DNA of 64,000 nt from Aradus depressus (GCA_963662175.1 OY759215.1:17225079-17289078); one strand, 5' to 3'. Positions 22,574 through 33,840 are shown, counted from the stretch's first letter. The notes: a model not told the origin generated them from the sequence alone. Numbers and translations: made by a program.

Positions 22574-24951
22574 TTAATAAACATAACCACCATTGCTGGC
22601 GTACTGTTGTCCTCCTGAAGGTCTTGACGATGAAGGATATCCTCCTCCAGACTGAGGGCTGGAGTATGTTTGAGATGGCAGTCCAAAGCTGATAGAAGGT
22701 ACAGGTGGGAACACTTGAACATTTTGTCCGGCAAACTGATTTCTTCCGGGACTGCCAGAGCCTGTGGAAGGAGCACCATAACTAGAAGAAGGAGAAGCGC
22801 TTTGTGAAGGAGCTCCATAGCTACTGGATGGCTGAAACCCAGAACCGCCTCCACCAACACCCGCGGAAGGTGCTCCATAGCTCCCTGATGGCCCCTGCGG
22901 TGCCCCATAGCTTGAAGACGGTTGTTGTGATGGTGCACCATAGCTACTTGAAGGCCTTTGTGAAGGGGCGCCGTAGCTCGAAGAAGGAGTTTGAGTTGGT
23001 CCTCCGTAACTTCCTGAAGGTCTTTGACCAGAGGATCCAAATCCAGATTGACTTGGAGCCCCATAATTGGAAGAGGGTGCACCCGATGATGGTGCACCGT
23101 AACTTGAAGATGGTTGAAAGCTGCTGGGGGCTCCGTAACTTGAGGATGGCTGTTGTGAAGGTGTACCGTAACTTGATGATGGTTGTTGAGGAGTACCGTA
23201 ACTACTTGAGGGCCTTTGAGCTGGTGCGCCATAACTGGAAGAAGGAGTTTGAGAAGGAGATCCATAAGACGACGAAGGAACCGATTGGGCAGGGGTTCCA
23301 TAGCTAGAAGAAGGTTGCTGTGCAGGAGTTCCGTAAGAAGAAGAAGGCCTTTGAGGTTGTGAGCCGAATGAGGAAGATGGAGCTCCGTAACTGGAAGAAG
23401 GTTGCTGAGAAGGTGAACCATAACTGGAAGATGGCTGTTGTCCAAACCCTCCCGAAGGACGACCTGCAGCTGGTGCTCCGTAACTTGAAGAAGGTTGCTG
23501 GCCAGGTGTTCCATAACTCTGAGAAGGTTGCTGCCCAAAACCACCAAAACTTGGAGTCCCTCCAGAAGGAGGGTTGTAATTATAACCTCCGAGCGAAGAC
23601 TGCGATGTACCTCCTGCAGAAGGAGCACCATAAGACGACGAAGGCTGCTGCCCCGGAGCACCATAGCTTGTGGATGGTCGTTGACTTGGGGCACCGTAAC
23701 TTGAAGATGGTTGTTGTCCTGGTGCACCATAAGATGATGAAGGTCGCTGAGCTGGAGCACCATAAGAAGACGATGGCTGTTGGCCAGAACCGAATCCTGA
23801 GACAGGACGTCCTCCAGAAGGTGCACCGTAGCTGGATGATGGCTGTCTAGGTGTTCCATAACTCGACGAAGGTTGTTGTCCTGGAGCACCATAACTTCCA
23901 GATGGTTGTGAACCGAAACCTCCAAAACTTGAAGATCCTCCTTGAGATGGAGAGCCATAACTAGAAGAAGGGGTTTGGGAAGGAGCACCATAGCTTCCCG
24001 AGGGTCTGCCTCCACCACCCAAGGATGGTGCCCCATAGCTTGAAGAAGGTGCACCACCTCCAATTCCTTGAGAAGGTGCCCCGTAGCTAGAAGAAGGTGC
24101 ACCACCTCCAATTCCTTGAGATGGTGCCCCGTAGCTGGAAGAAGGCGCTCCACCTCCAATTCCTTGAGAAGGTGCCCCGTAGCTAGAAGAAGGTGCACCA
24201 CCTCCAATTCCTTGAGAAGGTGCCCCGTAGCTAGAAGAAGGTGCACCACCTCCAATTCCTTGAGAAGGTGCCCCGTAGCTGGAAGAAGGAGCCCCACCTC
24301 CAATTCCTTGAGATGGTGCCCCGTAGCTGGAAGAAGGCGCTCCACCTCCAATTCCTTGAGATGGTGCTCCGTAGCTAGAAGAAGGCGCTCCACCTCCAAA
24401 TCCGGGAGATGGTGCTCCATAGCTTGAAGAAGGTGTTCCCCCTCCAAACCCTTGGGATGGTGCCCCGTAGCTGGAAGAAGGCACCCCACCACCGATTCCT
24501 GTTGACGGTGCCCCATAACTGGAAGAAGGCGCTCCACCTCCAATACCTTGAGATGGTGCTCCATAGCTAGAAGAAGGCGCTCCACCTCCAATTCCTTGAG
24601 ATGGTGCCCCATAGCTAGAAGAAGGCGCTCCACCTCCAATTCCTTGAGATGGTGCTCCATAGCTAGAAGAAGGAGCTCCACCTCCAATTCCTTGGGATGG
24701 TGCTCCATAGCTAGAAGAAGGTGCTCCACCTCCAATTCCTTGGGATGGTGCTCCATAGCTAGAAGAAGGCGCTCCACCTCCAAATCCTGGGGATGGTGCC
24801 CCGTAGCTGGAAGAAGGACCACTTGGTACAGGAGCAGGTCTGGCGGGTACTCCATAGCTGGTCGCAGGTGGAGACACAGGACTTCCAAGCCCTACGGATG
24901 GTCGAGGGTAGTTGTAGCCTCCTCCACCACCACCTCCTCCGGCCAGGGGTG
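22574..24951 (-). CDS. Resilin-like YGAP-repeat structural protein, terminal exon
   Basis: This exon encodes 791 residues and a TAA stop at 22576-22574. After the acceptor (TTGTTGTACAG, AG at 24953-24952) it begins with two bases completing an Ala codon, then PLAGGGGGGGGYNYPRPSVG, a cuticular-protein-like YNYPRP segment. Two repeat regions follow: about seventeen 16-residue units of the type GAPSSSYGAPSQGIGG (24010-24810), then about 35 shorter, variable units PSSSYGAP / QQPSSSYGTP / RPSGSYG. The C-terminus ends QNVQVFPPVPSISFGLPS...NGGYVY. The PSSSYGAP unit matches the elastic repeat of insect pro-resilin, whose tyrosines form dityrosine cross-links, but no Rebers-Riddiford chitin-binding domain is visible, so it is resilin-like rather than a standard pro-resilin. 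It would be secreted into cuticle or another elastic matrix. A glycine-rich silk or chorion protein is the alternative. Confidence 0.8.
24010..24810 (-). repeat. 48-bp coding tandem array
   Basis: About seventeen 48-bp units encode the GAPSSSYGAPSQGIGG repeat. Variants SPGFG, STGIG and SQGFG mark the middle of the array. Adjacent units differ mostly at third positions (GGTGCCCC / GGTGCTCC / GGCGCTCC), indicating purifying selection on protein together with unequal exchange. Confidence 0.9.
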
Positions 24952-25093
24952 CTGTACAACAACAAATATATTAGTTAGTTACGTGATATTTCATATTATC
25001 TTGTTCAAATATATACACTGATTGAAACGACAAAAGTACATGTTTCGATCATTTTTCCTATCTGTGCTTTTGATGCGTGAACCGTTTTTAATC
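24952..25093 (-). other. Start of the proposed 23.1-kb intron
   Basis: The proposed intron spans 24952-48064 on the minus strand. Its acceptor is TTGTTGTACAG; its donor at 48064 is GTAAGT. It holds the two R1-like copies and many smaller elements listed below. Confidence 0.55.
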
Positions 25094-25240
25094 AAATTAC
25101 TTTTTTATAAGACAAATATAACAAATTACTTTTTTATAACAAATTACTTTTTTATAAGACAAATATAACAAATTACTTTTTTATAAGACAAATATAACAA
25201 ATTACTTATTTATAACAAATTACTTTTTTATAAGGCAATC
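25094..25240. repeat. Compound tandem repeat, 29- and 18-bp units
   Basis: Alternating units AAATTACTTTTTTATAAGAC plus AAATATAAC (29 bp) and the shorter AAATTACTTTTTTATAAC repeat about six times; the short unit is the long one with an internal deletion. Confidence 0.85.
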
Positions 25241-25684
25241 TGGATTCAAAATTACGGTTTAGTAATTCGTATGTAGTTGAGATTGATAAGATCTAAGTAT
25301 TGACTGCTGCTGAAATCTATAGTAAAATATTTTTAGTTCCTCAGTTATTAGATAACAGATGAACTGTTGTTCGTCGCAAAAAGCGGTGAAATTGCACACA
25401 AATTTGTTTGCTATAAATCCTAGACGCCTTTATATTCATTGGTTGCAATTAGAAATAATGAAACACAATTTAAAAGAAACGATTTCATAGGAAGTATGAT
25501 AATATAATGAGAAGCGTAGATAACTTTATTAGCTCTATGACGTAAAAACAAAATGTTAGACTTTGTCTTCAATATATAAATGTTGTTCCAAATAAATGAG
25601 CCTTTTCAGACCGGCTATAAACCTGGTTTTGGACTTCCCTTTCAACAGGTCGAAACTATGAATTGAAAACATATTTCTTAAAGA

Positions 25685-25890
25685 ATACACTCACACAGTA
25701 CTTGTCAATATTTTCACTATATTGATCAAAATTACACGACTATAGTTTCGCCTTTTACGGCATTATCAAGTGAACTAAACCAAGAGTTCTGCTTGGTTTA
25801 GTTCACTATAATGCCGTAAGAGGCGAAACTATAGTCGTGTGATTTTGACCAATACAGTGAATATATTACAAGTAGTGTGTGTGTAATCTT
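25685..25890. mobile_element. Inverted ribozyme-bearing element, helix III ACTATAGT
   Basis: Head-to-head arms. Left (minus): helix I TCAC...GTGT, core decayed to TTGATAA, helix II GCC...GGC, GAAA, palindrome ACTATAGT (25740-25747) and C at the cleavage site. Right (plus, 25805-25841): same helix II, GAAA, ACTATAGT, C and GTG, but the CTGANGA core is deleted to TATAA. The short helix I pairing CAC/GTG survives in both arms, so the hammerhead origin is clear although both are probably dead. Confidence 0.6.
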
Positions 25891-26342
25891 TTATCCTTCA
25901 CAATATTAATTTTCACAAAGTAGACCTGGAATCAGTTCGACATATTTCTTAAATACAAAGTTGACAAAATTAATGCATTTAAAAAAAAAAAAAAGTCCTG
26001 AATTTATTGTCCTGAATAACTATAGAAACTTGAATTAACCGAATTCACGTTTTCCTCAAGAAGGATATTTTAGTATCTGTAAATTATTGGACATCGTCTA
26101 AAAAACGCGATACCCCTAAGCATTTTGAGAAATAATTTGAAGGGATGGTTAACTTAAATTTTTTTTCCCCTCAAAATTCCGAATTTGTTGTTTTTTTACT
26201 GATTTAGGGTGTAGAGGCAGTGAACTTGTCTATACTAAAAACGAAGAACAAACGAACTAAACAGTAAACAAGAGGAATTCGAGGTTCTGTCGTGTAAAAG
26301 AAAATTCAGGTTACATATCAACAGGTTACAAAATCAGAACGT
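25891..26342. other. Intron, no feature recognised
   Basis: AT-rich sequence with an A run at 25980-25994. No open frame or repeat identified. Confidence 0.4.
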
Positions 26343-26510
26343 TAAATGATAGTCCCGAGCCTGCGCAATATCAGTTATTGAAAATCTGGGTAGGCAGAAT
26401 TTATGACCCCCACAGTAGTCGAGCTAATGTTCAACTGAGCGATGAAAGACCGCTCTGGTAGTAGGCAATATGACTAGTTAAAGCCCTAGGCATGACAAAA
26501 TAACCACTAA
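26343..26510 (+). mobile_element. SINE fragment, 3' half
   Basis: Begins near AGTCCCGAGCCTGCGCAATA and ends near TTAAAGCCCTAGGCATGACA; strongly diverged, lacking the tRNA head. Confidence 0.65.
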
Positions 26511-27629
26511 TATATGAAATATATTTAAAAATCCCCAGCCGTGTTTATGGAGGGCGATGTTAATTCAGTCTCCAGGGCTCTAATCCTCGTATCAGATGGG
26601 ATTCAAATAAGAAATTTCATGCCGATTCATTTATTAAATAATGAAATAAATGATTCGGAAGAAGGAAATAAATAGTTTCCGAAACGTTGGCCAAATATTG
26701 AATTTTCATTTACACGACAGAACCTCGAGTTCCTTCTACATTCAAAAAGGTACTACTGTCGACTCTATTAATCAAGTAATCTTAGTAAACAAGAGTTTTC
26801 TCTTCCATACCATCATGGGAGATCGGAATTACTGAATATTTCGGATCGATTTAAATAAACATTTCAGATAAGTTAGTGTTTAAAGCTCCATTTTTGTAAA
26901 GCTTACGTTATGAAGGAAGAATGTTACAGTCTGGGCCTTCCAAAATGGACTACTCTAAATAGCAGGTTCATTATAAGATAGCTTCACATAAAGAACACGA
27001 TAACAGACAACAATTTATAGGTACCTGACTAGATTTGACAATGGATAATCTGCAGAATGGTTCCCAGATTACGAGACAAGAGAAGAGGAGGGAGAGATTC
27101 CCTGAGTCTGTTGATGTTTGTGAGAGGATCCGTCACATAATTGTTTACGCTACTTTCACATTCAGTATGATTCTAATCTCTCTTCCTTCGGCCTTCCGTA
27201 CTCTACATCGCACAAGTCAACTTGCAGCAAAAACGAGTACATGAAAATATACGTTTGATATCATGGAGGTAGGTAGTCACATAAAAACAAGGAGTTTGAA
27301 ATATAAAGCAAGGACCCAGCGGGCAAGAAAATGAGACATTATTTGAGAGTGAAGGGCGTGGCTTCAATTCGACCTTTATCGTCTCTCGTCGTTTTCTTTT
27401 CGACTTTCAATGCATTTTGATTTGTTTTCATTGTTTCGTTTTTTACTTTAATTTCAGTTCGATTAGTTATAGCGTTATTAATCATTTACTGATAAAGTTA
27501 ATTTCAATTTTTCGCTTTAAAATTGACATTATTTTAAGTTTATGTCATTTTGGAGTATTTATTTTATTCAGATAATATGGTGTTTTTTTATCATCATTTG
27601 GTTGTTCAAATGGAAGTACAAAAATAATT
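26511..27629. other. Intron, no feature recognised
   Basis: Two plus-strand frames of 61-69 codons (26650 and 27035) show no domain. I looked here, on the minus strand, for a first exon of the resilin-like gene and found none with a start, a signal sequence and a donor. Confidence 0.4.
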
Positions 27630-27853
27630 GTGATGTGGCCATTATAGGACTTTCTTATACCAACCATGCTTACAGATCTATCTCCCCCTTCTCGAAATTA
27701 TTTCATACTGGCATTACTGGTTATAAGAATGTCTACTCTGAAGATACAACGCTAAACAAAGAGACAAAATGAAATAATTTTTAAGAAGGGGAGGGGAGAG
27801 AGAGTGATCTGTAAGCGTTGTTGGTATAAGAAAGTCCTGTAATGGCCACGTCA
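27630..27853. mobile_element. Foldback element with about 80-bp arms
   Basis: Left arm TGTGGCCATTATAGGACTTTC...ACCAACCATGCTTACAGATC and right arm GATCTGTAAGCG...GGTATAAGAAAGTCCTG are inverted copies. The 60-bp centre contains CATACTGGCATTACTGG. Fragments of the same family lie at 5378 and 7017. Confidence 0.75.
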
Positions 27854-28009
27854 CGTACAGTTTCCTTAATTTTTATAATTTTTCAAAAAAACTACCAATA
27901 CATAAACCATATTTTAAGTTCGTTGCTATGAGTTACGATTTGAAAATTTCTTGAATTCAATTTTTTGATAGGACTAACCGTTTTTGGGTAAATTTAGGAA
28001 ACGTCTAAA

Positions 28010-28400
28010 AAATATGTGATTCAAAACTACATTTCAAGATAGTTTTCAGCATGTATCTCGAAAACCGGACGACCTGTAAAAAGTTTTCATTAGATCGTAA
28101 ACATAAGCTGTATCTTGTTAAATGTAGTTAAGTCCCGGGGGAAAGTGGTCTCAATTTTCATTCGACTTTTGTCAAAATCTAATCAGACCTGAGTTTGAAC
28201 ATATGACTACTCCTTCATTCCAAATTCAGCTACAATCGTTTCTGAGAGCTCACAACTCTTCAATCACATACACTCACACAGCCAGACATCATCACGAAAA
28301 TGGTCCAAAAGTATTCAGGGGTCCTTGAACGTGACAATCAGTTGAAACCTCGATCTCGGATTTTCACACAATTACAATACTTCCTTGTACTATGGTATAA
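28010..28400 (+). repeat. Arthropod-type interspersed repeat
   Basis: Contains CAGCTACAATCGTTTCTGAG, CCAGACATCATCACGAAAATGG, ATTCAGGGGTCCTTGAACGTG and TTGTACTATGGTATAAGAAA, a set I recognise from repeats in several arthropod genomes. A minus-strand copy is at 35385-35610. Superfamily unknown to me. Confidence 0.5.
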
Positions 28401-28689
28401 GAAAATAAAAAGAAAATGAAAGATGTCTTTCCATCTGTAAGTTTCAAAGTTTCTAGGATTTACAAATTATACTTATTATACGTTTGTATAAATATAATAC
28501 AATTATAATAGTACCCAGAAAGTATTTAGTTCCTAGGATCATGAACATTTGATACATTTTTAATGCTCAATTTTTTTCTCTATAAATAATAGGTTATGTA
28601 GCAACATAGCAACTTGGAGTAAAAAAACAACAACTCACATTTACAAACTAATTCGATTGGATTTTGGAAGCAGATTGTTCTCTTAATAT

Positions 28690-28780
28690 TCACAACGCAA
28701 AGCTGAGTAAATTATCGTAAGTGAATCACCAACTATATACTTCTCCAGCATCGATAAATCAAATGCGTTCGATATTCAAA
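28690..28780 (+). repeat. R3 fragment, 5' end
   Basis: Carries the end palindrome as GTGAATCACC followed by TATACTTCTCCAGCA, as in full R3 copies; the rest is absent. Confidence 0.5.
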
Positions 28781-29329
28781 TGGTCGAATTGGTCCAATGC
28801 TAGGATTTGACATATTACCCAAAAACATGAATATGTTACTTTCCAGGCTTTTCATTGCATTTATTTAAGTATTACCACAACGAATTGTTCTGGAGAACGA
28901 TCATTTTCCATGTTAAAAAGAGTAAAAAACTATTTGCGTACAAATATGGATCAATCACTTGCATTATTGTCCATCAAAGCACGAAATTGATTATGAGAAT
29001 ATTATTGATGTTTTCGTACGAACCAAAGCAAGAAGAAAAAAATGTTATGTAATTGATTATACAAATATAATTAACTTTTTTTTTTTTTGAGTATTTTATT
29101 AATATACTTATGTTAAAAATCAAAGAATAAATATCTTTTTATACTTTTATTATCATATTTTTCATTATAACATGAACTGTACCATCACAAAGCAAGCAGG
29201 GCGCCAAATCGGAATGAGCCTAGAGCGCAATCTAACTTAAATCCGCCTTTGCGTTTACCAATAGCCTATTTGAATAGCATTAACAATTGAGTGTTTTGAA
29301 CGGTTTCATATTACTAAAAAAGAGTTAAT
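28781..29329. other. Intron, no feature recognised
   Basis: A 65-codon frame at 28855 has no motif. Otherwise AT-rich single-copy-looking sequence. Confidence 0.4.
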
Positions 29330-29635
29330 TGATAATTTCCCATTGTTATGTGGTAAGTGAAAAAAATCATATGGATTGAGATCATGAGGTGTGCAACACA
29401 CACTATCATGGGAATATACGTTTTTAGTCAATTCAAAACAGGAAATTAGAAGTATTATGTGAATTAGCAAATATTGCCGTAATGCCAGTATTTTGAATGG
29501 GCCTCTTCTCAGTGGAATATATTTTAGCATTTCAATGTTGGAGCATACATGATTGTAGCCAAAGAAGACTGAACGAGGAACACATAAATACCTAAAACAT
29601 ATTTGAAAATGGCATATTGTTAAGAACTGTATCAT
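29330..29635 (-). pseudogene. Possible transposase C-terminal relic
   Basis: A 109-codon minus-strand frame includes CCTPHDLNPYDFFHLP, which resembles the SPDLNPLDFFLWG block around the last catalytic Asp of mariner/IS630-type transposases. Nothing else in the frame is convincing, so this may be chance. Confidence 0.25.
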
Positions 29636-29791
29636 TTATATTTGTCAGTAAGTCATTTCATGTATTCATTGTTGATCTAGAATGACCCACTTCAAGTTCC
29701 ATTTTGTAATCTTAATAGATAGATGAACTTTTTGTTGCACTAAAGAATACAACCTTTATTTCAATGAATTGGTTTTTTTTTTGGACAAAAT

Positions 29792-29793
<2 letters not shown>

Positions 29794-29883
<90 letters not shown>
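29794..29883. repeat. (TA)n microsatellite, about 45 units
   Basis: Uninterrupted AT dinucleotides; overlapping frames that read YIYIYI are artefacts. Confidence 0.95.
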
Positions 29884-29884
<1 letters not shown>

Positions 29885-29886
<2 letters not shown>

Positions 29887-29992
29887 GTACAAATGTTTCT
29901 GAGTAATATTCTGGTCTATTAGTGAGATAATTGTGGAGAAATGCTTGCCTGGGGATACACATGGAAGGGACAATGAGACAAAAAGTGTATGT
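29885..29992 (+). repeat. Direct repeat, copy 1 (copy 2 at 33082-33192)
   Basis: Both copies share TTCTGAGT.AAT, TGGTCTATTAGTGAGAT, GGAGAAATG.TTGCCTGGGG and ATACACA followed by AGGGACAATG. They lie on either side of the first R1-like copy and its microsatellites, about 3.2 kb apart. Confidence 0.75.
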
Positions 29993-30062
29993 CCATTTTT
30001 GGAATCAAGAGGTCTGAAAACATGAAATTCCGTTGAAAACTCCGCATCGAATTTTTGATACC

Positions 30063-30155
30063 GAATCTACTCTGAGAGTCCTAAATTTTGCCTAGCCAAG
30101 TTTATTCACTTAGGGTTAGGGGTCTTATATGTGACATCATACAGGCTCGGCTACT
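30063..30155 (-). mobile_element. SINE fragment, middle part
   Basis: Matches the SINE body: GAGTCCTAAATTTTGCCTA, TTATTCACTTAGGGTTAGGG and ACATCATACAGGCTCGG. Confidence 0.7.
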
Positions 30156-30357
30156 AAATGTACTAAATCAGTACAATCAAATAATATTTATGTGTTACCC
30201 AGTATTTATATCCTGAACTAATATATATATATTCGAAAGTTTATCACCTTGCCTTTAATATAAATTTGAATGGGAGGCGATGTAGTTGTGCGCTATACTG
30301 AGTGCTATAACAGAGTGGTAAGCACCTAATTATCGTTGGAACGGTGAACTGTGATGT

Positions 30358-30401
30358 GTATATATATATATATATATATTACATATATGTATATATATAA
30401 T

Positions 30402-30450
<49 letters not shown>

Positions 30451-30473
30451 CATATATGTATATATATAATTGT
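30358..30473. repeat. Compound (TA)n microsatellite
   Basis: Two TA tracts, each followed by the same TTACATATATGTATATATA block, directly before the R1-like insertion. The LINE appears to have inserted in or next to the microsatellite. Confidence 0.85.
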
Positions 30474-32728
30474 AACAAATGCGCAAGGAGATTCAGAAGA
30501 GCAAGAGAACCTGCTGGACGGAGCTGTGTGCCGAGTTGAACGCAGACCCATGGGGTAGGGCTTACAAGATCGTGACCAAGAAGCTCCACAAGAGCCAGCC
30601 AAAGATGGAGCCAGGGGAGGTCCAGAACATCGTGGAATGCCTCTTCCCCTGCAGCGGCGTGGCAACATTAGAGATGGATGAAGGCGGGCCAAACGACATC
30701 CTCCCTGTCACAAGAGAGGAAATTGAAAGAGCCTGTCGACACGTCGGTGCCAACAAGGCACCCGGGCTGGATAAAATCCCAAACCGAGCCCTGAAAGCAG
30801 CAATGAAGGCCAGGCCAATGGTCTTCGCTGACGTGTACGATAAGTGTTTGAGAGCGGGGGTTTTCCCTGGTCGATGGAAAAGGCAACGTCTTGTCCTGAT
30901 CCCGAAGCCGGGAAAGCCCCCAGGTGATCCTTCGGCATACAGACCCCTCTGCCTCCTTGATACAGCAGGGAAGGTGCTGGAAGGCATCATCCACGAGAGG
31001 TTGCGCGAGCATGTGGAGGCTGGCCTAACCGACAATCAGTATGGGTTTCGACCAGGGAGGTCAACAACAGATGCAGTGGAAGAGGTGAAGAATCTGGTGT
31101 GTGCAGCAATAACCGGGACGCTAAGGAACCGGAAGCGTTGCCTTATGGTCACGTTGGACATCAGCAATGCGTTCAACTCGGCTCGGTGGGACAAGATCTG
31201 GGAGAGCCTCTTACGGGACTTCAAGATCCCCAGGTATCTGATGAAGATCATCAGGAACTACCTAAGCGAGAGGATGCTGTTCGCGGACACCACTGACGGA
31301 ACTAGGGAATTCAAGGTCACTACAGGAGTTCCACAAGGGTCAGTCCTTGGCCCCACACTGTGGAACATCCTGTAAAATGGCTTGCTGAGCCTGCCAATGC
31401 CAGAAGACCTTACCTTGGTGGCGTATGCTGACGATGTAGGGATCGTCATAGTGGCTGATGATCTGGAAAACCTGGAACGCAAATTCCAGGCTGCCATGGA
31501 GCGGATACACCATTGGATGAGCTCTGTGGGCCTTTCCCTGGCCATCCACAAGACGGATGCAGTACTCTTCACCGGGAGGAAGGCCAGAACCAACATGTCA
31601 CTGACCTTCCAGGGTTATACTATCGAGACCCAACCGGCAATCAGGTACCTGGGAGTAATGCTGGATCAGAGGCTCACTTTTAGGGAGCACCTCAAATACG
31701 TGGGAGCGAAGGCCGCCAGGACATCGGCGGCGATTTCGAGAATTCTGCCCAACGTCGGTGGCCCTAGGCAGAGCAGGAGAAGACTGCTGGCAGGAGTCAG
31801 CACTTCCATCCTTCTGCACGGGGCCCCGACATGGGCAGATGCAACGAGGATTCCCTCATACCTGAGGCGAAGCGCACTGAGAGTCGCATGCGCCTACCGA
31901 ACAGTTTCTGGCGACGCTGCCTATGTAATTGCTGGGCTGCCCCCCATTGACCTCTTGGCACGGGAACGTACGCGACACTTCAAAAGGAAACAAGACCAGG
32001 TTCAGGTGGAAGAGGTGGTGCAGCGCTTCGACCACAGGGGAAACCGGGTCTTCTATCAGGACGCGGGGGCCAGCCCTGGTCCAGCAGAGCCAGAGAAGGC
32101 CAGGACAATTAGGGAGTGGCAGGAAGAATGGGACAAGTCCACAAAGGGACGGTGGACCCATCGGCTCATCCCTCGAGTCGAGCCTTGGCTCACCAGAAAG
32201 CATGGGGAGGTGAATTACCACCTCACCCAGGTACTCACGGGACACGGTGGGTTCCGGGGGTACCTCCACAAAATCGGGGCAGCAACAACACCAGACTGCC
32301 CCGCGTGCCTTGGTGAGACGGAGTCGGCGGAGCATGTCCTCCTCAAATGCCCCAGATTTGAGGAGGGAAGGAAAAATCTGGAGTGCAGCATGGGCGCCCC
32401 ACTGACTGCTACCAGTTACGTGGACGCTATGCTGCGCTCCCAGGAGTCGTGGGATGAAGGCTGCGATTTTGCAGCGCTCATCATGGGCGGGTTGGCCCTT
32501 CAGGAGAGGGCTGACAAGGAACAGTAGCGGTAATAAAACAGAAGAAGGGGCGTTACCAGCCACCCTTCCTCCCTTCCGCGAAGTAATGACAGACCGTCAG
32601 TTCCGCGGAAGGGAATCAGGATCGGCAGGGGGGGTTTTAGTGGGTATGGTGATGGTGAACCGTCTCGAGTCCCACACTATCCAGGGCTACCTTCCCTGGA
32701 TGTGCGTCACAGCATTTCCCCCTCCAAT

Positions 32729-32785
<57 letters not shown>
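30474..32785 (+). mobile_element. R1-like non-LTR retrotransposon, 5'-truncated, with poly(A)
   Basis: The element keeps the reverse transcriptase and C-terminal domain of ORF2, a 3' untranslated region of about 200 bp and a pure 55-A tail (32731-32785). ORF1 and the endonuclease domain are absent, the usual result of incomplete reverse transcription. The 3' region holds a 9-bp hairpin, CCTTCCGCG...CGCGGAAGG (about 32570-32612), also present in the second copy at 38124. It is antisense to the proposed resilin-like gene, whose intron it occupies. GC content is well above that of the flanks, indicating recent arrival. Confidence 0.85.
30479..32527 (+). pseudogene. R1-like ORF2 protein (reverse transcriptase), one nonsense codon
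   Basis: The enzyme would nick-prime and copy LINE RNA into DNA in the nucleus. Visible in order: GANKAPGLDKIPN (finger motif), LVLIPKPGK and YRPLCLLDTAGKVLEGI, YGFRPGRSTTDAV, LDISNAFNSARW (first catalytic Asp), TTGVPQGSVLGPTLWNIL, then AYADDVGIV (catalytic YADD, about 31415), YLGVMLDQRLTF, and near the C-terminus a CX2CX8HX4C zinc knuckle (CPACLGETESAEHVLLKC). A TAA at 31373-31375 splits the frame in two between WNIL and NGLLSLP; both halves are in the same frame, so this is one point mutation. Clade R1 is inferred from the motif set and the C-terminal knuckle; other members of the R1 group remain possible. Confidence 0.85.
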
Positions 32786-32786
<1 letters not shown>

Positions 32787-33589
32787 CAATATAGTAACTA
32801 AATAAAAATATAAAATAATAAATATGAACATGCTATTTAATAGAAATAGTGCGAGCAACTAGGAAACAAAAACAATTCAAGATTATATTTAAAAAAAAAA
32901 TAGAATTTAACAATTTATTGCTTGTAAGATATATATATATATATATATAATTATTTTGGTTACTACAATTTTACTATTTTCCCTATCAATGATCATATTT
33001 TATTTTATATAATCTTGAATAGCCTATAGTAAAAAATAAAAATAAATTGTTGATTTTTTTAAATATTTACGTTATCAAAAAGTACAACTGGTTCTGAGTG
33101 AATTTTGGTCTATTAGTGAGATGATATTTGAGGAGAAATGTTTGCCTGGGGATACACAAAGAGGGACAATGGAATAAAAGGTGTACAAGCTCGTCCTTTT
33201 CGTCTAAGGTACAGCAGCCTGCAGGCATTTCCAGGTCAAAACTCGTATCTAAACCCTTTAAGTATTATCCTAAAATTTCTATTGCTATTGTGGAGTCGTA
33301 TTTGTGCTAGCAGTTAGATTATTCGATATGGTAGTTTATTGATAGATAGTTTTGTTGAGACTAAACCACTGCCAATACATGTAACATTAATATTCGAACC
33401 TACCATTTATTATTTATAGATTTGTTGAATTTCTCATATTTTAATTCAAATAATCTGGTGGGTGTTTTGTACGTAAAAGTATTTTTTTTTCTTAATGTAT
33501 CTATTCATCTAAAGATTGTTTGAAAGTCTTGTAGAGTTTCCAGACTTTAACAGAATAAGAATTCACAGAATGTTCTAGATTTTAGTTGG
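32786..33589. other. Intron; second direct-repeat copy at 33082-33192
   Basis: AT-rich with a short (TA)n at 32930-32949. The stretch 33082-33192 is the second copy of the 108-bp direct repeat described at 29885. Confidence 0.6.
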
Positions 33590-33840
33590 TTATTGTGTCT
33601 CCTGTCCGAGCTTTAACTGCGAAGTCATATCGCCTACTGCCAGAGCGCCCTTTCATCGCATAAGCCTGACTCTACTAGGCAGTTCTAAATTTTGCCTAGC
33701 CAGGTTTAGTATCCTAGAGAAGGGGCCTTTAACAAGTACCTGACCAGGCTCGGGAGCATCGTTTAACATCCGAAGGACGGCATGCTCAAGATTTTTCACC
33801 TTTCAGATAAAACCTAAGAGCCTCGACCGGGTTGTGAATA
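33590..33840 (-). mobile_element. SINE, 5'-truncated
   Basis: Runs from the tail side (CCGAGCTTTAACTGCGAAG) to GAGCCTCGACCGGGTT; the tRNA head beyond the B box is missing. Confidence 0.75.

Noticed and set aside
22804..23850. Plus-strand open frames of 167 and 176 codons
   Set aside because: They are antisense shadows of the YGAP repeat exon; their repetitive content follows from the repeat codons.
29756..29973. Frames reading YIYIYI and similar
   Set aside because: Translation of a TA microsatellite.
30562..31035. Minus-strand frames across the LINE
   Set aside because: Antisense shadows of the reverse transcriptase frame, which has all the RT motifs.
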